This document shows positions 8,101 to 16,512 of a stretch of 64,000 nt of DNA, one piece after another (position 1 is the first letter of the stretch; each line of letters opens with the position of its first letter). The DNA comes from Mycolicibacter sp. MU0102 (lineage in GTDB: Bacteria; Actinomycetota; Actinomycetes; Mycobacteriales; Mycobacteriaceae): contig NZ_OY726398.1 in the NCBI RefSeq assembly GCF_963378105.1, positions 2,790,001 through 2,854,000 of the forward strand, in the 5' to 3' direction. The position numbers were made by a program, and so were the translations under genes. Below the pieces are notes generated by a model that was not told where the DNA came from, did not search any database, and was given only the letters and a program-made list of their open reading frames with translations.

Positions 8101-9317
8101 CGGGCGTCCTCGCGGTACTTGCGCAGTTCCTGGCGGGCGATGGCACGCTTGTGCACCTCGTCGGGACCGTCGGCGAGCCGCAGGGTGCGCAGGTGGGCCC
8201 AGAAGCCGGCCAGCGGGAAGTCTTCGGTGACTCCGCCGGCGCCGTGCACCTGGATGGCCCGATCGACGATCTTGAGCGCGATGTTGGGCGCCGCGACCTT
8301 GATCGCCGCGATCTCCACCTGCGCCGCCTTGTTGCCGACGGTGTCCATCAGGTACGCGGTCTTGAGCGTCAGCAGCCGGATCATCTCGATGTCGATGCGC
8401 GCCTCGGCGATCCAGTCGCGGATGTTGGCGTTGTCGGAGACCGGCCGGCCGAAGGCAACCCGGGACTGTGCCCGCTTGCACAGCAGCTCCAGGGCCCGCT
8501 CGGCCATGCCGATGGCCCGCATGCAGTGGTGGATGCGGCCCGGACCGAGCCGGGCCTGAGCGATCGCGAACCCCTCACCCTCCCCCTTGAGCACGTCCTT
8601 GGCGGGCACTCGTACATCTTTGAAGTCGATCTCGGCGTGGCCCTCGCGGTCCTGATATCCGAAGACCGGCAGTCCGCGCATGATCGTGACACCCGGGGCG
8701 TCGATGGGAACCACCATCATCGACTGCTGGCGGTGGGTGGCGGTGTTCGGATCGGTCTTGCCCATCACGATCATCACCTTGCAGTTCTGGTGCAAGGCGT
8801 TGGAGGCGAACCACTTCCGGCCATTAAGGACGTAGCCGTCACCGTCGCGCGCCATCGACAGCTGGACGTTGGTGGCGTCCGAGCTGGCCACCTGCGGCTC
8901 GGTCATCGCGAAGGCCGAGCGGATGGTGCCCTCCAGCAATGGCTTGAGGTATTTCTCCTTGTGTTCGTCGCTGCCGAACAGCGTGAACACCTCCATGTTG
9001 CCGGTGTCCGGCGCGTTGCAGTTGCAGGCTTCCGGGGCCAGATGCGGGCTGCGGCCCATGATCTCGGCCAGCGGCGCATATTCGAGGTTGGTCAGGCCCG
9101 GCCCCCATTCACGGTGGGGGTGGAACAGGTTCCACAGGCCGCGCTCACGCGCTTGGGCCTTCAGCTCCTCCAGGATCGGGGGCTGGAAGTGCGGGTTGCC
9201 GGCTTCGGCCATCTGCGTCTCGTAGACCGCCTCGGCCGGGTAGACGCATTCGTCCATGAATGCCAGCAGATCGGTCTGGTATTTCTTTGCGCGCTCGGAT
9301 ATTTCAAACAGGGACAT
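8097..9317 (-). CDS. acyl-CoA dehydrogenase (ACAD11-like partner of the kinase)
   Basis: This 406-residue flavoprotein has the acyl-CoA dehydrogenase N-, middle- and C-domains. The FAD-binding Phe-Ala-Met-Thr-Glu-Pro motif lies in the middle domain, Arg-Val-Ala-Phe-Gly-Arg-Pro starts the C-terminal helical domain, and Gly-Ala-Gly-Gly-Val-Thr-Glu-Asp precedes the C-terminus. It is the ACAD type found with stand-alone APH-like kinases, whose animal counterparts act on 4-hydroxyacyl-CoAs. A GGAG-containing Shine-Dalgarno precedes the ATG at 9317, and the next upstream gene ends only 13 bp away. The reaction is inferred from the gene set, not shown by any single residue. Confidence 0.9.
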   Translation of the reverse strand: MSLFEISERAKKYQTDLLAFMDECVYPAEAVYETQMAEAGNPHFQPPILEELKAQARERGLWNLFHPHREWGPGLTNLEYAPLAEIMGRSPHLAPEACNCNAPDTGNMEVFTLFGSDEHKEKYLKPLLEGTIRSAFAMTEPQVASSDATNVQLSMARDGDGYVLNGRKWFASNALHQNCKVMIVMGKTDPNTATHRQQSMMVVPIDAPGVTIMRGLPVFGYQDREGHAEIDFKDVRVPAKDVLKGEGEGFAIAQARLGPGRIHHCMRAIGMAERALELLCKRAQSRVAFGRPVSDNANIRDWIAEARIDIEMIRLLTLKTAYLMDTVGNKAAQVEIAAIKVAAPNIALKIVDRAIQVHGAGGVTEDFPLAGFWAHLRTLRLADGPDEVHKRAIARQELRKYREDAR

Positions 9318-9330
9318 ACAGGCTCCTCAC

Positions 9331-10152
9331 CTAGGAATTTTCGGAGTCGAGCAGGCCGCGCTGGTAGCGGCGCATGCCGCGCAGCCAGCGGTCGTAGTCG
9401 CCTGCCTTGTGCCGGAACATCTCCAGCACCACCGGGTGCGGCAGGATCAGGAAGCGCTCGTCGTCGATGGCAGCGAGCACCTCGGCGGCGACGTCGGCGG
9501 GTTCCAGAACCTCGCCTGCGGTGGTGACTGCGCGGGTGGCCAGATCGCCCAGCGGGTCACCGGATTGTTCACCGGCGTAGAGCAACTTGGTGTTGACGCC
9601 CATCGGGCACAGGCAACTGACCCGCACGCCCTGATCGCCGTAGGTGATGTTGAGCCATTCGGCGAATCCGACCGCCGCGTGCTTGGTCACCGAGTAGGTG
9701 GCAGCGCCCAGTTGGGTGAGCAGTCCGGCGGCGGATGCGGTGGAGACGAAATATCCTTCGCCGCGGCGCACCCAGTCGGGGATCAGCAGCTGTGCGGCAC
9801 GGATGTGCGAGCGCAGATTGACGTCGATGGCCTGGTCCCAGTCGGCTTCGCTGGGCAAGCCGGGGGCGCCGGTGATCCCGGCATTGGCGAAGTAGAAGTC
9901 GACCGGTCCGTAGCGCTCCTGCGCCAACACGATCAGTTCCCGGATGGTCTCGGTGTCCGAGACGTCGCCGCCGCGACCGACCGCAGCACCGGGATACGCG
10001 GCGTTGATCGCCTCGGCTACCGCCGTCGCTGCCTCCGCGTCGAGGTCAGCCACCACCACGTTGGCTCCGGCCTCGGCCAGCGCCGCGGCCAGTGCTCCAC
10101 CGATGCCGCCACCGCCACCGGTGACGATCGCGACCCGCTCGGCAACCTTCAT
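9331..10152 (-). CDS. SDR family oxidoreductase
   Basis: A 273-residue short-chain dehydrogenase with the Gly-rich loop Thr-Gly-Gly-Gly-Gly-Gly-Ile-Gly, an Asp ending strand 2 (Ala-Asp-Leu-Asp, suggesting NAD(H)), and active-site Ser140, Tyr153 and Lys157. The extended C-terminal 60 residues end with an Arg-rich helix. The ATG at 10152 was chosen over an in-frame TTG at 10158 because GGGGACG lies at a good distance. It is the first enzyme gene of the minus-strand catabolic run and lies 40 bp after the TetR gene. Substrate unknown. Confidence 0.88.
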   Translation of the reverse strand: MKVAERVAIVTGGGGGIGGALAAALAEAGANVVVADLDAEAATAVAEAINAAYPGAAVGRGGDVSDTETIRELIVLAQERYGPVDFYFANAGITGAPGLPSEADWDQAIDVNLRSHIRAAQLLIPDWVRRGEGYFVSTASAAGLLTQLGAATYSVTKHAAVGFAEWLNITYGDQGVRVSCLCPMGVNTKLLYAGEQSGDPLGDLATRAVTTAGEVLEPADVAAEVLAAIDDERFLILPHPVVLEMFRHKAGDYDRWLRGMRRYQRGLLDSENS

Positions 10153-10192
10153 AAGCAACGTCCCCGTTCTTCAGTTCGCAACAGCAGTGACA

Positions 10193-10864
10193 TTAGTTGA
10201 ACCCGATCTCATGTTCGTTTTTGCCGGTGCGGAATTGCAAGGCATTGGCCCATAGTCGGGTGACCGTGGCGACCAGGGCCTCGAAGTCGGCACCCGACCC
10301 GTGCGCGGCCTCCTCACCCACGAAGGTGCCGTACGCGAGCCTGCTGACCATCCCCGACAGCGCCCGCGACGCCAGCAGCGGATCGACGTCGGCGCCGGCG
10401 ATGCCGCGCGCCTGCAGATCGGCGATGCCCGCGGCATTGCGTTGCACGAACGCGTCGGCTCGTCGCGCACGGAAAGCACGGAATTTCGGATCGATCTGGG
10501 CCACTTGTTCGAGCAGTCCCATCAACTGGGCATTGCGCCGATACGCCTCCAAGTAGGCGCGATTGCTCGCCTCCAGCACGGCATATGGGTCGTCGGAATC
10601 GCTCACCCGGCCCATGCCCGGATGCATCATGTCCTGCTGGGCCTGTTCGAGGACCGCGGCGAAGATCTCCTCTTTGTTCGCGAAGTAGGTGTAGAACGAC
10701 CCGGTCGCACACCCGGCGGCCTTGGTGATGTCGGTCAGCTTGGCATCGAGGTAGCCGTCGCGCTCGAAGACCTTGCGGGCCGCGGCGACCAACCCCGCCC
10801 GGGTGCGTGCCCCGCGCACCGTCGCCGGCAACTGGCGGGCCGGGGCGGCCGGGACGGCATCCAT
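10193..10864 (-). CDS. TetR/AcrR family transcriptional regulator
   Basis: The 223-residue protein has a TetR helix-turn-helix at about residues 20-65 (Ala-Ala-Arg-Lys-Val-Phe, then Thr-Asp-Ile-Thr-Lys-Ala-Ala-Gly, ending in the typical Thr-Gly-Ser-Phe-Tyr-Thr-Tyr-Phe recognition helix and Lys-Glu-Glu) and an all-helical ligand domain. It precedes the SDR/acyl-CoA dehydrogenase/SDR/kinase/MFS run on the same strand, so it is the likely local repressor, responding to an acyl-CoA or the pathway substrate. It starts 9 bp after the rmuC stop and may be cotranscribed with rmuC. No clear operator was identified. Confidence 0.92.
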   Translation of the reverse strand: MDAVPAAPARQLPATVRGARTRAGLVAAARKVFERDGYLDAKLTDITKAAGCATGSFYTYFANKEEIFAAVLEQAQQDMMHPGMGRVSDSDDPYAVLEASNRAYLEAYRRNAQLMGLLEQVAQIDPKFRAFRARRADAFVQRNAAGIADLQARGIAGADVDPLLASRALSGMVSRLAYGTFVGEEAAHGSGADFEALVATVTRLWANALQFRTGKNEHEIGFN

Positions 10865-10873
10865 CCGGGCAGC

Positions 10874-12121
10874 CTAACTGAATTCGATGTCAACTTCACT
10901 GACTTCTTCGGCACCGACGCCGAGCTCGCCGAGCATGGCTTCGGCCTCCGATTCGGGCAGCGATTCCACCCCACGCAGCTTGCGTTCGATGGCGCGGGTA
11001 CGGACTCCAGCGGTGTCGATGGTGTTGCGGGCGGTGTCGAGTTGCTTGCGGGTCTTCTCCAGCACCGCCGCGAACTTCCCGAACTCGGTCTTGACCGCGC
11101 CCAGCACCTGCCAGACCTCGCTGCTGCGCTGTTCGATCGCCAGCGTCCGAAAACCCATGCGCAGGCTGTTGAGCAGTGCCGCCAGCGTGGTCGGGCCGGC
11201 CAGGGTGACGTTGTACTTGGCCTGAATCCGCTCGAACAGCCCAGGCTGGCGCAGCACCTCGGCGTACAGACTCTCGGTGGCCAGGAACAGGATCGCGAAG
11301 TCCGTGGTGTGCGGCGGCTCGAGGTACTTGTCGTGGATATCGCAGGCCTCGGCTTCGATCCGCCGGATCAGCGCCTGGCGCGCAGCGGCCTCCCCCACGC
11401 TGTCGGCGTGTTCCTGCGCGTCGAGCAGGCGCTCGAAGTCCTCACGCGGGAACTTGGCGTCGATCGGCAACAGCACCTCGCGGGCTCCGGTGGCGCCCGG
11501 CAATCGGATCGCGAATTCCACCCGGGCGTTCGAGCCCGGCACGGTGATGACGTTGGTGGCGTACTGCTCGGGCGTCAGTGTCTCGGCAAGCAAGGCGGCC
11601 AACTGGGTCTCGCCGAAGATGCCACGGGTTTTGACGTTGGTCAGCACTCGCTTGAGGTCGCCCACCCCGGTGGCCAGGGTCTGCATCTCTCCCAGCCCCC
11701 GCTGCACGGCTTCCAGTCGCTCGGAGATCTGCGTGAACGATTGCGCGAGACGGGTTTCCAGCGTGGCCTGCAGCTTCTCGTCAACGGTGGCGCGCATCTT
11801 CTCCAGTTGCGCGGTGTTCTCGGTCTGCAGGCTCCGCAGCTGCCGATCCAGCGTGGCGCCCAGTTTGTCCTGCGTGCCCTGCAGGGTCGATCCGAAGCGG
11901 TGCAGGGTCAGCTGCCACTGGTGAAAGGCCTGGGCGAGTTCGGCCCGCCCGGCATGCTGCTCTTCACGCAGGGTCCGCTCCACCCGTTCACTGTCGGCGC
12001 GCAACGCCGAGAGCTGCGCGGGCGAGATCGCCCCGCCGGCGGGGCGCACCAGCACCACCACCTGGAGGATCACCGCCAGCAGCGCCAGCGAGGTAAGGAG
12101 GATCAGCAGTGCTGTGTCCAT
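10874..12121 (-). CDS. rmuC: DNA recombination protein RmuC
   Basis: RmuC is a membrane-anchored predicted nuclease that limits inversions at short inverted repeats. The 415 residues begin with a single hydrophobic anchor (about residues 4-26), continue with a long Gln/Arg/Glu-rich coiled coil (about 40-165), and end with the RmuC core, including Gly-Ile-Phe-Gly-Glu-Thr-Gln-Leu and Leu-Pro-Ile-Asp-Ala-Lys-Phe-Pro, the latter containing the presumed catalytic Asp-Ala-Lys. The architecture and length match bacterial RmuC. The ATG at 12121 gives a short cytoplasmic N-tip. It lies between the acyl-CoA synthetase and TetR genes with no obvious functional tie. Confidence 0.93.
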   Translation of the reverse strand: MDTALLILLTSLALLAVILQVVVLVRPAGGAISPAQLSALRADSERVERTLREEQHAGRAELAQAFHQWQLTLHRFGSTLQGTQDKLGATLDRQLRSLQTENTAQLEKMRATVDEKLQATLETRLAQSFTQISERLEAVQRGLGEMQTLATGVGDLKRVLTNVKTRGIFGETQLAALLAETLTPEQYATNVITVPGSNARVEFAIRLPGATGAREVLLPIDAKFPREDFERLLDAQEHADSVGEAAARQALIRRIEAEACDIHDKYLEPPHTTDFAILFLATESLYAEVLRQPGLFERIQAKYNVTLAGPTTLAALLNSLRMGFRTLAIEQRSSEVWQVLGAVKTEFGKFAAVLEKTRKQLDTARNTIDTAGVRTRAIERKLRGVESLPESEAEAMLGELGVGAEEVSEVDIEFS

Positions 12122-12158
12122 GCCGGCAAGGTAACGCGCGCCACCGACAAGTCCGGAG

Positions 12159-13691
12159 TTACCGCAGCGGCGCGCCCCATTGCACCTGATCGCGCAGCTG
12201 CGCCTTGAGCAGCTTGCCGCTGGCGGTGCGCGGCAGCGCTTCGGTCACCACGGTGATGTACTGCGGCACCTTGAAGTCCGCCAGTTGGCCGCGGCAGTAC
12301 GCCAGTACTGCGGCCACGTCGACCTCGCGCTGGTCGCCGATCAGCACCGCGCCGACCTTCTCCCCCATCACCTCGTCGGGCACCGCGAGCACACACGCGT
12401 CGGCCACACCGGGCGCCGACAACAGGGCGGCTTCCACCTCGACGCTGGAGACGTTCTCGCCGCCGCGATTGATGATGTCTTTGAGCCGATCGATGATGTG
12501 CACCCGGCCGGCGCCGTCGACACGCACCACGTCACCGGTGTGCAGCCAGCCGTCGATGATGGTGGCCGCGGTCGCCTCGGGCCGGTTCCAGTAGCCCCGC
12601 ATCACATTCGCACCGCGTACCACTAGTTCACCGGTACCCGGATCGTCACCGAGTGGTACCACACCGAGGTCTCCCGACGGCACGGCGTAGCCGACCGAGT
12701 CCGCGTGCGCCACCGCGTCGGAGTCCGGCAGTACCGTCATGAGCGAGGCGGTCTCGGTCATGCCGTAGCCGTTGAACACCGTTGCCGCGCCGAATGCCTC
12801 GCGCAACGCGCGGACCAGCGCGGGTGCTGTCGGCGCACCGCCGTAGCCGACCCACCGCACCCCGCTCACGGCGACCGCGGCAAAAGCTGGATCCCGCAGC
12901 AGCAGCGAGTAGATCGCCGGCACCGTCACCATCGATGAGATCCGTTGCGCGGGAAGCATTGCGATCAACTCGGGAAGATTCAACGACGGCATGATGACCG
13001 CCGTTCCGCCGGTGTAGGCGGCGACCAGTAATTGGGAGTTGCAGCCGGTCACATGGAACAGCGGGACCGAGATCAGCGTGCGATATTCCTCGCCCAAGGC
13101 CCGGGTCCGACCCAAGGTGCGCATCATGTTCTCGGCGTTGGTCACAAACGCCTCGTGGGTGGTGGGCACCCCTTTGGGGCTGCCGGTGGTGCCGGAGGTG
13201 TAGAACAGCGCCGCGGTGTCGCCGGCTTCGAGGCCGTCCACCACATACGGTTGGCCGTCGGGCAGTGCGACCCCGGGCGCCAGGTCCACCCGAACGCCGG
13301 CATCGGTGAGCACGAAGTCGACTTCCGGTGCGGCCGAACGGGTGTTGACGGCCACCGGTATTCCCCCGGCCATCAGAGTTCCCCAGAACGCCAGCACCCA
13401 GTCCAGTCCCGCAGGGTAACGCAACGCGACCCGGTCGCCGCGTGCCAGACCGTCGGAGCGCAGCCCGCCGGATACTCGCGCGGCCCGTTGCCACAACTGC
13501 CGGTAGGTCAGCCGGTCGCCTCCGAGTTCCACCACGGCCTCACCGTCGGGGCGCTGCTCGACCTGTTCGCTCAGCACATCGAGCAGCGTCGCCGGCAGCC
13601 GCTCGTAATGGGCGACACCGCCACGGTCGCGGATTAGCCCGGTCGCCGGAAAAGGGTTGTGGTGCCGCGCGATTTCGACGACGTGCATCAT
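12159..13691 (-). CDS. class I adenylate-forming acyl-CoA synthetase (FadD-like)
   Basis: The protein (510 residues) activates a carboxylic acid with ATP to an acyl-adenylate and then an acyl-CoA. The P-loop-like Tyr-Thr-Ser-Gly-Thr-Thr-Gly-Ser-Pro-Lys-Gly lies at about 164-174, Gly-Tyr-Gly-Met-Thr-Glu-Thr near the middle, Leu-His-Thr-Gly-Asp before the hinge, and Pro-Arg-Thr-Ala-Ser-Gly-Lys with the catalytic lysine at the C-terminus. Two ATGs in tandem (13691, 13688) follow GGGCGGG; the second has better spacing. The upstream membrane-protein stop is 10 bp away. It could supply acyl-CoAs to the dehydrogenase operon downstream, but the acid is unknown. Confidence 0.92.
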   Translation of the reverse strand: MMHVVEIARHHNPFPATGLIRDRGGVAHYERLPATLLDVLSEQVEQRPDGEAVVELGGDRLTYRQLWQRAARVSGGLRSDGLARGDRVALRYPAGLDWVLAFWGTLMAGGIPVAVNTRSAAPEVDFVLTDAGVRVDLAPGVALPDGQPYVVDGLEAGDTAALFYTSGTTGSPKGVPTTHEAFVTNAENMMRTLGRTRALGEEYRTLISVPLFHVTGCNSQLLVAAYTGGTAVIMPSLNLPELIAMLPAQRISSMVTVPAIYSLLLRDPAFAAVAVSGVRWVGYGGAPTAPALVRALREAFGAATVFNGYGMTETASLMTVLPDSDAVAHADSVGYAVPSGDLGVVPLGDDPGTGELVVRGANVMRGYWNRPEATAATIIDGWLHTGDVVRVDGAGRVHIIDRLKDIINRGGENVSSVEVEAALLSAPGVADACVLAVPDEVMGEKVGAVLIGDQREVDVAAVLAYCRGQLADFKVPQYITVVTEALPRTASGKLLKAQLRDQVQWGAPLR

Positions 13692-13701
13692 GACCCGCCC
13701 G

Positions 13702-14151
13702 TCATCGCCGGCGTCGCCAGTTGTGCGTCACCACCCGCAGCGTCCCGCGCAGCGCGTAGGCCGCGGACACGAGGCAGGCGAGGATCAGCACGATGAACAT
13801 CGGCAGCCAATTGCCGCGGTCGTGGTTGATGTGCCACCAGACGTAGGTGAACAGCACCGAGGAGACGAAGAAGACCACGTCGCGCCAGTTGCCCTGATAG
13901 GACAGCGCCGCGGCCCGCAACGCCCTCGTTCGGTCGGAGGCCGCAACCAAATCATCAACGCGCTCGTCGATGGTGCGCTGCAAATCCGCTCGCCGCTGCG
14001 TCTGCTCGGAGGGAAGCCGGTCGAGCAGGTCGAGGTCCTGTTTGATCAGGGCGCGTACGTCCGGGCCTTTCAGCTGCCCGGCGGCCGCGGCGAACAGGGC
14101 TCCGCCGAAGACCGGTGCCGCGCCCAACGCCATGCTCAGCAAAGAGGGCAT
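13702..14151 (-). CDS. small membrane protein, unknown function
   Basis: The 149-residue protein has a hydrophobic N-terminal segment, a charged amphipathic middle (about 30-80, Arg/Asp-rich, including Thr-Gln-Arg-Arg-Ala-Asp), and two hydrophobic helices at about 92-110 and 115-135 separated by His-Asn-His-Asp-Arg. The C-terminus is a run of arginines typical of an inside-facing end. No catalytic motif is recognised. An AAAGGAA sequence precedes the ATG. It lies 10 bp upstream of the acyl-CoA synthetase start on the same strand and is probably cotranscribed with it. Confidence 0.75.
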   Translation of the reverse strand: MPSLLSMALGAAPVFGGALFAAAAGQLKGPDVRALIKQDLDLLDRLPSEQTQRRADLQRTIDERVDDLVAASDRTRALRAAALSYQGNWRDVVFFVSSVLFTYVWWHINHDRGNWLPMFIVLILACLVSAAYALRGTLRVVTHNWRRRR

Positions 14152-14197
14152 CGTGGTGGGTGTTCCTTTCCCGTTACGTCTCGGCCACCCTACGACG

Positions 14198-14626
14198 TCA
14201 GCCCAGATTTACCGTGCCATCGGGCGCGATCCGCCAGCCGGGGTTGTGGGCGATCTCCCAGATCAGTCCGTTGGGGTCTTGGGTGTGGGCGTGGAACACG
14301 CCGCCGAATTGGCCGGGTTGCGGCGGCTTGATCACGGTGCCACCCGCGGCGGCCATGGCGTCGGCGAGTGCGATGACGGCATCGGGGCTGTCGACGTTGT
14401 GCGCGACGGTGACCCCGGAGACCCGGGAATGATCGCCGGGCAGCGCCAGGTCTTGGTTGAACTTGTCGGCATCGAAGAAGCCCAGCACCTGGCCCGGCGC
14501 CGTCTGATAGAAGACGATCTCACCCTCGACGTCCAGCAGGGGCCGCCAGCCCAGCGCGCCGTAGAAGTTCCTGGTCGCGTCCAGATCGGTGGCCGCGACC
14601 GTGACGAAGTGCACCTGTTGCTCCAT
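14198..14626 (-). CDS. VOC (glyoxalase/bleomycin-resistance fold) family protein
   Basis: ATG at 14626 gives 142 residues beginning Met-Glu-Gln-Gln-Val-His-Phe-Val-Thr-Val, the first beta strand of a vicinal-oxygen-chelate domain. A longer frame to 14833 is spurious because it overlaps the divergent DUF222 gene and is Arg/Ser-rich. Paired beta-alpha-beta modules are visible: Asp-Leu-Asp-Ala-Thr-Arg-Asn-Phe-Tyr, then a second module with His-Ala-His-Thr-Gln-Asp-Pro-Asn-Gly and Trp-Glu. A His near the start and a Glu near the end suit metal binding. Such proteins include dioxygenases, isomerases and binding proteins; the substrate cannot be inferred. Confidence 0.86.
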   Translation of the reverse strand: MEQQVHFVTVAATDLDATRNFYGALGWRPLLDVEGEIVFYQTAPGQVLGFFDADKFNQDLALPGDHSRVSGVTVAHNVDSPDAVIALADAMAAAGGTVIKPPQPGQFGGVFHAHTQDPNGLIWEIAHNPGWRIAPDGTVNLG

Positions 14627-14671
14627 GCGGCCGAGCCTAGAGCGGCGCAGCATTGTGTCAGACCCCCTAGC

Positions 14672-14692
14672 TAAAATCGCACGTATGTTCGA
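14672..14692 (+). promoter_or_regulatory. -10 element and LexA/SOS box at a leaderless start
   Basis: TAAAAT at 14672-14677 is a good mycobacterial -10 hexamer. The start codon ATG at 14685 lies where transcription would begin (7-8 bases later), so the mRNA is probably leaderless. Overlapping both, TCGCAC-GTAT-GTTCGA at 14677-14692 matches the mycobacterial SOS consensus TCGAAC-N4-GTTCGA at 11 of 12 specified bases. LexA bound here would cover the start site. A second palindrome, TGTTCGA-T-TCGAACA, runs on to 14700. Confidence 0.7.
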
Positions 14693-16154
14693 TTCGAACA
14701 GGCTGGAGCCGGAGTCCCTGGCCGAGGCGGACGACAAGGCCCTGGTAGCGGCCATCTCGGAGTGGGCCCGGGCAGAGGCCGCCGCCTCGGCGCGCCGCCT
14801 GGCCGCCATCGGCGAACTGGTCGCTCGGCGCACCCGCGGCTCCGATGCGGTGAACCGGTCGCGCTGGTCATGCGACTACTGGGATGCCGCAGCCTCCGAG
14901 GTCGGCGCTGCCGAGCAGATCAGCCACGGGATGGCGTCCTCGCAGATGTATCTGGCCACAGCGCTGCGGGAACGGCTGCCGAAGGTGGCCGCACTGTTTC
15001 TCGAGGGGGCGATCAACAGCCGGCTGGTCGCCACGATCGTCTGGCGCACCACGCTGATCACCAACCCCTACCTACTGAACGCCGTCGACACCGAACTCGC
15101 CGCGATCGCCACCGGCCTGGGGCCCCTGTCGGCGGCCAAGACCGCGGCCGCCATCGACGCCCTGATCGACCGGCACGACCCCGACGCCGTCCGGCGCCAA
15201 GAGCGCGACGCCCGCGGCCGCGAAATTGTCGTCGACACCCGCAACAGCGAAAACGGCACCACCGGCCTATGGGGCCGACTGTTTGCCACCGATGCCACCG
15301 CACTCGAACGGCGCCTAACCCAACTGGCCCACACCGTCTGCGACGACGATCCCCGCACCCTGGCCCAACGCCGCGCCGACGCCCTCGGCGCCCTGGCCAA
15401 CGGAGCCGACACCCTGGCCTGCGCCTGCGGCAACAGCGACTGCCCGGCTGCCGGCGCCGACGCCCGCGCGACCAACGTCACCGTCTACGTCCTCGCCGAC
15501 CAGACCGCGCTGAACACCGCGGCCGATCCGCGATTCGGCAACGGCCAAGAGCCGTCAACCGTCCCGGCCGACAAACCCGCAGCGCGCTCCGGGCAGATCA
15601 TCGGCGGCGGCACCGTGCCCGCACCGCTGCTGGCCCAGCTCATCAACAACGGCGCCACCGTCAAACCGCTGCGCGACCCGGCCGACCTGCCGGCCGAACC
15701 GCACTACCGGCCCTCGACAGCGTTGGCCGCCTTCGTCCGGGCCCGCGACCTCACCTGCCGATTCCCCGGCTGCGACCAGCCCGCCACCTACTGCGACATC
15801 GACCACGCCGTGGCCCACCCGCATGGAGCCACCCACCCGGCCAACCTGCGCTGCCTATGCCGAAAACACCACTTACTCAAGACCTTTTGGACCGGCCGCA
15901 GGGGCTGGAGCGACCGTCAGCACCCCAACGGCACCATCGAATGGACCAGCCCCACCGGCCACACCTACACCACGCAACCCGGCAGCCGCCTGTTGTTTCC
16001 CAGCCTGTGTCTGCCGACCACCGCGCCACCGGCCAGGGCTCCCTCGTCATCGGCAGATCGCAGCCTCATGATGCCTACGCGCAAGCGCACCCGCATCCAA
16101 GACCGCGCCCACCGCATCAACAGCGAACGCGCTCTCAACAAGGCGCCACCCTGA
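14685..16154 (+). CDS. DUF222/HNH endonuclease-domain protein (13E12 repeat family)
   Basis: The 489-residue protein has an N-terminal DUF222 helical region (about 1-300) and a C-terminal HNH module: Cys-Arg-Phe-Pro-Gly-Cys, Cys-Asp-Ile-Asp-His, then Cys-Leu-Cys-Arg-Lys-His-His, giving two zinc-binding Cys pairs and the catalytic His. This is the architecture of the mycobacterial REP13E12 family, present in several copies in M. tuberculosis and partly LexA-controlled there. The HNH motif looks intact. The start at 14685 has no Shine-Dalgarno but sits right after a -10 box, so translation is probably leaderless. The tail (about 435-489) is Pro/Arg-rich. Biological role unproven. Confidence 0.92.
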   Translation: MFDSNRLEPESLAEADDKALVAAISEWARAEAAASARRLAAIGELVARRTRGSDAVNRSRWSCDYWDAAASEVGAAEQISHGMASSQMYLATALRERLPKVAALFLEGAINSRLVATIVWRTTLITNPYLLNAVDTELAAIATGLGPLSAAKTAAAIDALIDRHDPDAVRRQERDARGREIVVDTRNSENGTTGLWGRLFATDATALERRLTQLAHTVCDDDPRTLAQRRADALGALANGADTLACACGNSDCPAAGADARATNVTVYVLADQTALNTAADPRFGNGQEPSTVPADKPAARSGQIIGGGTVPAPLLAQLINNGATVKPLRDPADLPAEPHYRPSTALAAFVRARDLTCRFPGCDQPATYCDIDHAVAHPHGATHPANLRCLCRKHHLLKTFWTGRRGWSDRQHPNGTIEWTSPTGHTYTTQPGSRLLFPSLCLPTTAPPARAPSSSADRSLMMPTRKRTRIQDRAHRINSERALNKAPP

Positions 16155-16167
16155 CGAGGGTGGGCAC

Positions 16168-16389
16168 CTAGCTCTTGAAGGGCAGGATCTTATTGAGCTG
16201 GTCGAGTTGCTTACGCAAGTCGTGGATCAGCGCGGTGCCCCTCGCGGTCTGGGCCACGGCATAGATGCCGTCCTGATGCTGGGCCAGCTCCGCGATGTTC
16301 TCGTAGGCGACGCGCGCAGACTCCAGCGTGCGCGCAAGCAGGTCCGTGGTGGACTCCGTCGTGGACGCGGTGTCTTTTGCATGGGTCAC
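16168..16389 (-). CDS. small helical protein, unknown function
   Basis: GTG at 16389 opens a 73-residue protein: a Thr/Ser-rich N-terminus, then predicted amphipathic helices with Leu-Ala-Arg-Thr-Leu-Glu-Ser-Ala-Arg and Leu-Arg-Lys-Gln-Leu-Asp-Gln-Leu-Asn-Lys near the end. The longer frame (to 16650) runs into the divergent secreted-protein gene and is Cys/Arg-rich, so it was rejected. Codon use is typical for the genome. It has no signal peptide or recognisable domain and ends 13 bp from the convergent DUF222 gene. The Shine-Dalgarno is weak, which limits confidence in the start. Confidence 0.65.
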   Translation of the reverse strand: MTHAKDTASTTESTTDLLARTLESARVAYENIAELAQHQDGIYAVAQTARGTALIHDLRKQLDQLNKILPFKS

Positions 16390-16512
16390 GGCATCGCAGC
16401 CTATCGCCTCACGATAGGAACTGCGAGAGAACCGCGGGCATAATCTGCGACAAACATCGGCCGCGTCCGGCATAGTCACTCGACAACACGACGCGATGAG
16501 AAGGGGTCGACC

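Noticed and set aside
14762..16171. 469-codon frame on the same strand as the DUF222 gene
   Set aside because: Out-of-frame shadow, Arg/Pro-rich; the DUF222/HNH frame has intact zinc and HNH motifs.
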